Of a DNA stretch of 64,000 nt, positions 50,667-64,000 are shown piece after piece; position 1 is the first letter of the stretch, and each line of letters starts with the position of its first letter. Under the pieces are notes generated by a model. The model searched no databases. It was not told the DNA's origin and saw only the letters and a program-made list of their open reading frames with translations. The stretch covers positions 310,001-374,000 of the forward strand of contig JAQGEQ010000171.1 of the NCBI GenBank assembly GCA_034620365.1, given 5' to 3'. The position numbers and the translations under genes are program-made. The stretch is from Pegea sp. RAD2-039 (taxonomy: Eukaryota; Chordata; Thaliacea; Salpida; Salpidae).

Positions 50667-52660
50667 TTGTTTCAATATTTTAAAAATTAAATTCAGTATG
50701 AAAATTCTTATTGGAAAAATTTATGATACAACTAATAAGAAAAAACAACTTTATGAAATATTTTAAGCTATTAGATAATATATAACCCAAAAAGTAAACA
50801 ACACAGAGAAAAGTTTTAATAGCAGTTATAATCTTATTTTTCTTATAATTATAAACGATTAATATCAATAAATAATACTGAACACATAAACTAATTTTTG
50901 AATAAGAAATGACAAGCTTTGAGGATATTCTATAAGTTACATAAAAAATAGATTCTATAAATAAAATATATAATATATATATATATATAGTTACATTAGG
51001 TATCATTGTATCTTTAATCTAGACATAACACTTTATTTGCAACAAAAACTTAGGATTAATAGAGATCTAAACAAACTGATGTACCATAGATTAAATATAC
51101 ATATAAGAATTAAATCTAAGAAAAAAATTCAAATTATAAAATGATCAAATGACTTTACTATAAAAACAGATAGCTTAAAAGACATACAACTTTAGACATT
51201 TATTAAATCATTCAATAGTTTTTTACTTACCTGAAACTATAATTTTTATTCATAAAAATAAATCTAATTTGAGAAAATATAATTTAGAAGCTTTTAAAAA
51301 CACTTTGTTTTAAAAGTTTGCAAACAACAAAAACTCTTTTTTGAACATTAAGAGAAATACTCATCTATTACATACAACAAAAAATGAAGTGCAAACTGAA
51401 ATGAAAAACAAACAAAATTTTTATATTCTTATATTACTTCTCATTAAATTTTAAAATCCATTTCAAATAAAAATTACCTTTAAATATAAATATAACTTAA
51501 CATTGTATAAATCTTTAGCTTAATGAGATAACTAATTACTTAAAAATGTGAACAACCATTTACATAGGTAGACAACTAAAAGCAATATTTTTAAAAGCAA
51601 AAAAAGGTCATTTTTACATCTATAACAGTAATTTAAAGCTTTTGATCAAAAATATAAAAACATTATGCTGCACCTATGTTTCAAAATATGATAATAATGA
51701 TCAAAATATCAATAACAAATATCACAACAAAAATACAAGAATCAAAATTTTATTTTTACATGTCTGTGTAACCATAATAAAAAAAAATTAAACAAAATAA
51801 AAACAAATTGTCTAATTCCCATTTTATGAAATTATTTTGCTATCTCACTTAAAAAATTTTAGATATAACAAAAATTTCATTAGAATTGTTACACTACTTC
51901 TTGTCAACAATATTTTGTTTCTAACAGTTTAATTAAACAGAGGCTTCGGCCTAGGTCAAACTTTACTTCAAACTTAACTGAACTACCGAACACTCGCCCA
52001 AAACGGTAAAACTTACAACGGGTCTTTATTTATATACTTTTAATACCATCGTAAAAGCTAAAATTAAAATATAAGGCTCACAGTCAACTCTCAAAAAGTA
52101 TCTATCAATTATAAAATTACTAAATTCTAAAATCTAAAATCAGCAGAAAAATATAGAAAGCAGTTGTTTTACCCGTATTGAAAATGTATATTTTAACTGC
52201 ATTCTACAAATTATGACCATATATGTTGTTACATTATAGATGAACTAAAGTTAAACTTTTTTCTTACAGGACTTTAAGGATTTTTTCTTTAAAATATGAA
52301 ACTGTTTTAGTTACAGTATTTAACTAGATATATTGATGCAACAATTTATCAAAATGATTCAAAATTTATGTTTTGTAAGTATACTTATTTAATCTCACCA
52401 ATATTGTTTATTCATCTGATTAAAACATAAAAGTATATAAAATCTAGTACACCTTGCAATACTCATCTTTATGAATATAGCTGCTAAAATGTTTTTTAAA
52501 TAATTACAGTACCGTCAATAAATCAGCTGATGTAACCTACTTGTTTATATATTTTAGAAGAAAACACAAGAATTTCTATAAATTTTACGCTAAAAATATG
52601 TGTCTAAAAATGACTTCTTCGTTATAGAATTATATATAAGAACAACTGTTTTATTTGGTT
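50667..52660. other. Intergenic upstream of FAM193
   Basis: Extremely AT-rich, with a TA microsatellite near 50976-50990. It presumably contains the FAM193 promoter. A slightly less AT-rich patch lies at about 51930-52030. No gene is recognised. Confidence 0.5.
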
Positions 52661-53230
52661 TTGATGGTTTACTTGGGCCGAGAACGGCTATCCTGTAAGC
52701 CAGGACAGAATTTATGAAGATCCAGCTGTTGTTTCAGCCCATGCGGAAGGATTCCACTCTCTACGTTAACAAAGTTATGCAGTAGAACAGAACGGCTGAC
52801 GTAACTGCAACCATCTGGTGTCGCATGAGCTACTAGAAGAACACTGAGTACATTGACAAACTGCCTACGGGGATCCAACTCCGATTTTAAATTCGGAATT
52901 TTTGCGTCTCTTAAGAGAATTATCATTAACCAGACTAACGAGGCCTTTTTACCCAAGTTTTTTATGGACTTTTCTTTGTCGCAAATATGTGTTCGCCCAG
53001 GCTTGAACCCGGGACCTTCCGCGTGTTAGGCGGGCATGGTAGCCGCTATACTATGACTAAATATGTTACATACAAGTCACCTGACAACTGATTTATCAAT
53101 TAAAATGGTTGACGCGGTATAAGTGAACAAATCAAGTTGAGATAGTACAAACCTCAAAGCGAAAATTTCTACATTCGTGTCACATTGAACGTTGGAACCA
53201 AGTGGACTACGGGGTTTTTTACTTGGCAAA
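52661..53230 (-). repeat. Repeat copy with tRNA-Val-like head and partial FAM193 exon 13
   Basis: About 52676-53055 is related to 44500-44670, with extra sequence at about 52735-52965. About 53060-53225 is a diverged copy of 44895-45050, which spans the 3' end of FAM193 exon 13, its splice donor and adjoining intron. The copy keeps SNVQCDTNVE against SNARCDTNVE in the gene, but a base is missing near the donor. The order of the two blocks is the same as in the FAM193 intron, so one event probably moved both. Confidence 0.7.
52990..53056 (-). other. tRNA-Val(AAC)-like sequence, not a functional tRNA
   Basis: The minus strand reads TAGTATAGCGG (A-box-like), CCCGCCTAACACGCGG (a five-pair anticodon arm with anticodon AAC, allowing one G-C extension) and GGTTCAAGCC (good B box). 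The T arm pairs only with a shifted six-pair stem. The 5' acceptor strand does not pair with the 3' strand CGAACAC. Acceptor-stem loss with retained promoter boxes is typical of a tRNA-derived SINE head or tRNA pseudogene. Confidence 0.6.
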
Positions 53231-54059
53231 TGAGCTGTCGACTGGGAGGTCTTAATAGGTATAAATTTAAATGTAAAAAGAAAACCTAAGTCTGAACATA
53301 ATTCTATGCTAACAATGCTGTCATTTTTTGCAGTAAACCATAATGAGCATTAATGCCATTTCAAGAATATAAGTAGTAATAGAACTAGGGACAATTAAAG
53401 TAGTCTAAATACAACAGAGATATATGAATAGCTAAGTAAAATGGAAAAATTCGTATACATCCGAATAAACAAAAAATCGTGGTTTTTAAACTAAGTTTTA
53501 GTTTTGATTTTCACTATCATCTAAATTCTAGTCGTACGTAATAGTAACATCAAACTAAGCGTCTTTGTTAGTTCTTTAAAGGTTTAAAAAAGTTTTAATT
53601 TTCAATTTCTTATTACGTGATCTTAATTATAGTATTTATGTTACACAAGTGTATACATTATTGAAAAACATAGTATTGCTGACAAGAATCGTTATGTTTA
53701 CATAGTATTGTAATTATTTATCAATTCATATACGTTATAATTCATTTAAAGTCAAACAGTGTATAACATAATAGAATACTACGATGTATTTCTTATGATA
53801 ATAATAGGCTGAAGTTATATAATATGCAACTGATTAAAAAATGATGACATACAGTTATAAATCACAAAAAACATTGATTACATTTTAATGAAATCTGTTT
53901 TTATATTCACAATTGTTATATTTTGAATATAAAATCTTTTGATTAAAAATCATAAGTTATAATTATGTTTATTTCACTTATTACTTAATTTCGATAGAAA
54001 AGATAAACTCTCATTACATAGATCAAATTTCGTATCGATGAAATTGAAAATCAGTTTTG
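53231..54059. other. Intergenic between the repeat and the HHIPL1-like gene
   Basis: AT-rich, no gene seen. The segment next to 54059 should include the 3' UTR of the HHIPL1-like gene. Confidence 0.5.
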
Positions 54060-58560
<4,501 letters not shown>

Positions 58561-59339
58561 TTTAGTTCTCAAAATTGATACATCATCATCTTCTATAATT
58601 TTAATTTCATGAAAACTTTATTCAAACATCAACAAAAGTCAGTCTATCTTTTATTTTATTGACTTTTACTGTATTTCTAGCTGAACGAGCAACAATATTT
58701 CTATACAACTGAAAACAAGAAATCATTAAACAAAATGTTTTGATGATTTTTTTTCTTCACAAGTATCTGATCTTTTTAGACTTTACAAATATGTTATACA
58801 TTTGCTTGAGGCAGTTTTTACTTAGTAGCTGTGAATAGTGTTATAAAACGTGAAATTATTTTGTATTTCATCCTACTATGTAATCGAATAAAAACGTTTT
58901 CAAAACGAAATAAACTGTCACAACATATAAATAACTTATCATGAAAAATCATACAAACGCTGTTTAAAAAAAAATGATAACTTTGTTTTTATATCTTACA
59001 GCTTATTACTACAACTGTTTCTGTTTGTTGTTCTGTTTTTCTTTAAATTTGCATAAAGCACTTTCATAGAATGGCGCAACCTAGATTTGTTTTAGTTTTA
59101 AAAGATATGAAACATGATGACAGGTTTGTAATATAGCTTAATTATATATATATTTGAAACAAAAAATCAAATAAACTGTAAAATAATAAAAAAAGAGTTA
59201 AAAAAGGCTAACGAGAAAACAAGGTGCTTAGATATCTCACACCAAATAATCAATTTCAATGTTTCCAAAAGCTGATTTCTTTCATTCTACCTAAATCTAA
59301 TATCCGAAATCAATAAATCAATATTCGCTGAATTGTCCA
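58561..59339. other. Intergenic upstream of the HHIPL1-like gene
   Basis: AT-rich and presumably the promoter region of the minus-strand HHIPL1-like gene. A short TA run lies near 59143-59152. Nothing else is recognised before the LINE begins. Confidence 0.5.
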
Positions 59340-62195
59340 AATTTAAATCTAAAATTAAGAAAAAATTTCTGAATAAATGGATGAACAAGATGCCTCTACA
59401 AAGAAACATGTTACATGGGCCTCGGTGGTTGGTGATTCCGATTCCGACAAAAGTTCTAGCATGTTGCAGTTTCTTGCCAAGAAGGTCACCGACACGCACG
59501 AAAAACTTAATTTGGACCGTGAGGACAGAGAAAACAATGTCATCATCTTTAATGTCTCTGAGACTGATAAAGTTGATGACAATAAATTTTTTAATCAAAT
59601 ATGCTGTCAAAGTCTTAATTTTGTGGGTATTTCAAAGGTATCAATGATCAGACTTGAAGCAAAAAGCTCTGATCATCAAAGAACGTTGAAAGTGTCCTTT
59701 CAGGAAAGTTGGGACAAACGCAAGTTTCTTGCCAAGCTGTATAGGCTAAAACTTGACAAAAAATTCGAGCGAATTAGAGTAGCGCATGATATGTGTGAAG
59801 ATGATCGCTTAGAAAATAAGCGTCTTCTCAAAGCGGAGTATAACCGAAATCAGAAGGAACAACCAACTGATTTCAAATAAAAAGTTCGAGGTCCACCACG
59901 GGCCTTGAGAACTGTCAAGGTTTTTTAAAAAAACGGAACGGCAAATAACCACTGATCCCACATCTTCTTTTTTCACATTATCTCCGGATACAATTCTGAA
60001 TACCACCCTTCCAGCCCAAGATATCAATTCATAGAAGCCCATTATCATCAAATCTAACAAGCGTCAAAAAGACAATTCTTCTATTATATCAGGTATGTTC
60101 TTTAACATCTGGTCTATTATTAACAACAATTTCCAATTGAAAGCTTTTTTGTATTCTTAAGATTTCACATTTGCTTTTATTACTGTAACTTGGTTGAAAC
60201 CGTTTTATCCTGATTCTTTTCCGGTTGACAGTAATCCTTTTTATGTTTTACAATGTGACAGACTTTATGATAGAAGCGGCGGTGTTTGCATAATTTACAA
60301 AACATCGATTGCACCCAAGATCTCCAGAATTCAGATCGATACCATTAATCGTCCAAGATTTGAGATTATGACTTTCAATTTTCATTACTCAAAGTCCAAA
60401 TTTTCTCGTTTTATATGTACCTACCTAATACCCTCTAAAACTAATGATGAGGTTACTATTAAGTCCCATTAAAGGTTTTGAAATGTGTTGTGTGTCCTGA
60501 GTTATATGCTTTGGGGGATTTTAATTTTAGTAAAATTGATTGAAATAACTTGAATTCAGCATTTATGGTAAAATCGTTTTACTTAGATAGCGACAATCCT
60601 AATTCAGCCATTTTATGTCATACCTTTGCAAGCTTCCTCGATGCCAATAACCTATCTCAGATGGTTACTTTTGCAACCTGAGCTAGTGGTAATACTTTGT
60701 ATCTTCTTATCACATCAAACCCTCAAACTTAAAAACACCTCCCTTGCTTGATAACAGCAGCCAGATTGTGATGCAACCAGAGAATAAAGCTGAATTGTTA
60801 AACAATCAATTTAATAGCTTCTTTCTTTTCTTACTCCGATATTCTTGCAAATGTCTCTGAGATCATCGATCTTGACATAACGGTCGATATGGTAGCTAAG
60901 GCTATTTTGTTTTTAAAATCATCAGTTTCAAACACCCCTGATCAGATCCCTGCTTTGTTTTTAAGAAAAAAACAATTTCCTGTTTGTCACTACCTTTATC
61001 ACTACTCTTTAAAATCACTCTGAAGTGAGGAGGAGTTCCACAAATTTGGAAGAAAGCTATCATTACTCCTATTCATAAAAAGGGTCTCAGAAACACTGCA
61101 CTTAACTACAGACCAGTTTCGCTGACTTCAGTTATTTGCAAAAGTGAAGAACATATCATTCAAAATCATATGACAAGTCATTTGATGAAGCACAATTTAA
61201 TATCTGATGTCCAGCATGGCCTTGTGAAGCGGAGATCTTCCCAGACTTAACTCCTACTTTTCCCAATGAGTTTACATCCCATTATGAAAGTAATACCTTT
61301 TGTAACATATATCTCGATTTTGCTACAACGTTTGATTCTGTCCCACACAAAAAGCTCATTATTGTTTTACAAAGTTTAAAAATCAATAGCTTTATCTTAA
61401 AGTAGATTGAAGATTACTAATCAGGTAGAATTTAACAAAATCCTATTGAAAGATCTTTGTCTACTCCTAGTCAAGTAACCAGAGATGTTCCTCAAAGTTC
61501 CGTTCTGGGTCCTCTTCTTTTTTTAAATTTTCATTGAAGACCTCATCAGAAGATAAGTAGCAGTAGATAATGTCAGTGTGTTTGTGTATGCTGATGATAT
61601 CAAGCTAGTATTAAATACGATAGTTATAAACATTGTATTAGCTTCTTAAATTTAGATACTTTGGAATTTTGACAGGTTAGATACGACTTAATTCTTATTC
61701 TAAAAATTGCACACTACTTAATTGATCTTCAGTTCGATGATTTCTTTTCCATTAGACCTTCCCTCAAGTTATATCAACTCAGATGACACACGTTACATCT
61801 TAATAAGCCCATATAACCTGGTACATTAATGAGATTGAATTTTTTCTCAAACCGCACAATTAGTACTTGGAACCAGCTGCCATTAGACATTGTCATGTCA
61901 GAATCAATCGTGTGGTTCAGGCAGAAGTTGAACCGTTATAATAATTCCAACATTGCCATTTCTAACCTGTGATTTTTTATCTTTTTGTATATCTAGCATT
62001 CTATGTAGTTGTTCACTGCTATATAATATACTTTGAGGACTACTGAAATACCATATATTGCATCTTTTGGTTTCTATATTTCTAACTTAATATGTATTAT
62101 TCGTGAGATTGTGTGTTAGTGAGAGATGCTCTCTTCAGGCACCCTCCTTTACATTTGTTGTAATAAATAAATAAACAAATAAATAAATATCAAGT
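59340..62195 (+). mobile_element. CR1/Jockey-group LINE, near full length, ORF2 decayed
   Basis: ORF1 (59377-59880) is intact. ORF2 is recognisable in pieces. The endonuclease is at about 60100-60470 (TWLKPFYPDSF, DRLYDRSGGVCI). Reverse transcriptase is at about 61040-61640 (IWKKAIITPIHKKG, LNYRPVSLTSVICK, YLDFATTFDSVPHKKLI, then the diverged equivalents of VPQGSVLGPLLF and the FADD box). The C-terminal WNQLP segment is at about 61870. Stops and frame changes interrupt it in several places, so it cannot make ORF2 protein. The 3' end is a run of AATAAATA/AACA units at about 62162-62190. The 3' part matches the truncated copy at 37340-37948. Confidence 0.85.
59377..59880 (+). CDS. LINE ORF1 protein (167 aa)
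   Basis: An open frame of 167 codons. An acidic/serine N-terminus is followed by a short heptad-like stretch (LQFLAKKVTDTHEKLNLD), then the conserved RENNVIIFNVSE block, RTLKVSFQESWDKRKFL, and the basic end RLENKRLLKAEYNRNQKE. This is the RNA-binding type ORF1 found next to CR1/Jockey-group reverse transcriptases. It lies just upstream of the ORF2 remnants. No zinc knuckle is seen. Its intact frame next to a decayed ORF2 may be chance or a sign of relative youth. Confidence 0.8.
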   Translation: MDEQDASTKKHVTWASVVGDSDSDKSSSMLQFLAKKVTDTHEKLNLDREDRENNVIIFNVSETDKVDDNKFFNQICCQSLNFVGISKVSMIRLEAKSSDHQRTLKVSFQESWDKRKFLAKLYRLKLDKKFERIRVAHDMCEDDRLENKRLLKAEYNRNQKEQPTDFK

Positions 62196-63483
62196 TTTTG
62201 ATTCACAATTTAAGTCTTACCTATTCTTCTACAGTACTTGTATTCTTTCTAAATTGTGAAACCTAGGACCTTCCAATTACCTTTTTGTTTGCAATACTTG
62301 GTTTTTGTCTGCTACTGGAGCTGCTGAATATGTCACTCACATCCATGCATTGATAAAATAAATAATTAAAGGTATATAAGAGCTGGAACTGATTAAAAAG
62401 TAAGTTTTGAAATTTAAAAATAAATTTGAAATAACCAGATATTTTTTAGTTAACTTCTTGTAAAACTTAGATAAAAAGATGGAAAAAAGATGGAAAAATG
62501 GAGAAAGTCTTACACCTGTATAAAATAAACAATTTAAAGTAAAATGGACATACTGCAATACTTTCAAACGATAATAATTATCACAATACTTACAGATATG
62601 CATAAGTAAGAGTACGGCACAACAACCTAAGTACAAATAATATGTAAAATTTAATTTCGATATTTTATGTGTTTTAAATGTATTGTATATTATTATGTGT
62701 ATACATTTTAAATATTAAGATCCAAGAAGGCTGATGGTTTCCTAAATCAAATAATACATTGAATAAAACAGTATTAAATCCCTTTTAATTAAATATAGAG
62801 CTTAGCCAGTTACAGTCATTTGGCAAAAAATTATTCAGCCATTTTAAGAAGTTTTTGACATTTTAGTTGATTTATTTGGTAAAATTAAAGTTATGTTTAT
62901 ACTTATTAACATAAAAGTGAAATTTGAATTTAACATTACTAAAAGCTAAAAATTTCATTTAAATATTTAAATCTGTTGTTTAACAAAAGTAAAATAAATA
63001 ATTTTATCTGTCTGTTTTTATGCTTTTAATTTTAGACTATCATTTATTTTGTATGGAATAGATTGTTTGTAATTAGAAAAGCAATTCTTATAATTTTTAT
63101 CATTATTTGAATAGATAAATTTTGTATACTGATTGCTTTGATGCTTTGTACATTATAATTTTCTTGGCTGTCATTAATGATGTTTAAGCTTTGGATATGG
63201 GTAATGAAATAATTCAAAAAAATCCAGCTTAAAGAATAAAAGAACTATTTTTATAAAAGTTTCTCTAATAAATTCTCTAAAAGATATATACTTTTTTTCA
63301 TAAATTATTTCTTAATTATTGACATTAATTATTGATGTTTTGTAACTGATGGTCTATATATATAAATAAATATATATAACTATCTGAACTATTATTTATT
63401 AAACTTATTGTCTTCTAAATTAAGACTTTTATGGCATTTCTATAAAAGTAATCTTGCTTTTTAGCTGTTAGGAAGGTATAGAA
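62196..63483. other. Intergenic, AT-rich
   Basis: No gene or repeat relationship is seen. TA-rich microsatellite sequence lies at about 63354-63380. The end of this stretch is probably the promoter or 5' UTR of the next gene. Confidence 0.5.
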
Positions 63484-63870
63484 ATGTTTTATAACTTGGT
63501 TCAAAGATGCCATCTGTGTAACAGACTGAAGCCATTGTCTCACATTCAGACACAGGTGTAATATTAATAATATTAAATTGATTTTCTAAGTTATAGACAA
63601 AAAATATTTTAAATATTTATATAATGTCTGAACTGATGAATGTATTAGAGTTTATTTCACTAAATTTATATTTCTTATAAATATATTATATGTTTTGTTG
63701 ATTTAATTTTTGCTGAAAATTGGTTAATTTGTTTTGAAGGTTGCTTATTATAGAGATCCTTTGATGCCAACTGAACTATACAATCACTTAGTTAAAAGAA
63801 GTGAAATTAAAATCCCAGAAGATGATCAAAATGATAAGACCTTACGAAAAAAAGCTTTTATCTGGGCAAG
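63484..63870 (+). CDS. First exons of an unidentified gene (runs off or ends near the window edge)
   Basis: The ATG at 63484 opens an exon of 24 codons (MFYNLVQRCHLCNRLKPLSH...) ending at 63555 before GTGTAA. A phase-0 exon follows after ...GAAG at 63740: VAYYRDPLMPTELYNHLVKR and on to KKAFIWAR. It either splices at 63870 (GCAAG then GTGGT) or stops at TAA 63878-63880. The arginine/leucine-rich, acid-free start could be a mitochondrial targeting sequence, but this is a guess. The family is not recognised. Confidence 0.5.
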
Positions 63871-64000
63871 GTGGTTGTAATTAGCAAAATTCTATCAAAT
63901 TCTTTTTCACATAATTTTGTAAATTCTATCTTTAAAGCAACTACAAGATGTTTCAAATAATGATCTTTGTTTATAAAAAGATATGGGAAAGTCAGTAGGA

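Noticed and set aside
52669-52956. 95-codon minus-strand open frame
   Set aside because: It lies within the dispersed repeat, is not open in the related copy at 44.5 kb, and shows no family likeness.
52990-53056. Functional tRNA-Val gene
   Set aside because: The acceptor stem does not pair and the D stem is weak. A second copy with the same flanking body shows it is part of a repeat.

Overview
The window is animal (metazoan) nuclear DNA. It is strongly AT-rich, has spliced genes with GT-AG introns from about 52 nt to a few kb, and carries LINE retrotransposon debris. Recognisable host genes are a four-copy ARL13-like GTPase cluster, WDR4, FAM204A, FAM193 and an HHIP-like protein with an SRCR domain. 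That set fits an invertebrate. An 8-nt gap between two same-strand genes suggests a lineage with operons, such as a tunicate or some cnidarians or flatworms, but the species is not settled.

0-3.2 kb: no gene seen, with a LINE remnant at the right end. 3.2-31.6 kb: a large imperfect palindrome, itself built from a tandem duplication. It holds four ARL13-like GTPase genes in the order <-A <-B C-> D->. Each has six exons and an open reading frame, and each ends in a tandem heptad (EPTLEKV-type) array encoded by a 21-bp minisatellite of 18, 27, 16 or 24 units. A small unrecognised four-exon gene (192 aa) is carried in the same unit. Two copies are open and one has decayed. Old LINE fragments lie between and around the units and probably provided the recombination sites.

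31.2-33.9 kb: LINE remnant and featureless AT-rich DNA. 33.9-36.7 kb: WDR4 and FAM204A on the minus strand, with only 8 nt between the FAM204A stop and the WDR4 start, so probably one transcription unit. 37.3-38.0 kb: a 5'-truncated LINE with a perfect 32-bp target-site duplication. 39.6-50.7 kb: FAM193 (minus), 21 exons and 1467 codons assembled by reading splice sites. 52.7-53.2 kb: a repeat containing a tRNA-Val-like piece and a partial copy of FAM193 exon 13. 54.1-58.6 kb: HHIPL1-like gene (minus). 59.3-62.2 kb: a CR1-like LINE (plus) with an intact ORF1 and a decayed ORF2. 63.5 kb to the end: the first exons of an unidentified plus-strand gene.

The most unusual object is the ARL13-like cluster. 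Single-base markers pair A with D and B with C across the palindrome centre, yet the heptad arrays differ in every copy. The arrays have therefore changed length since the arms formed, while the GTPase core exon stayed identical in protein sequence in all four genes.
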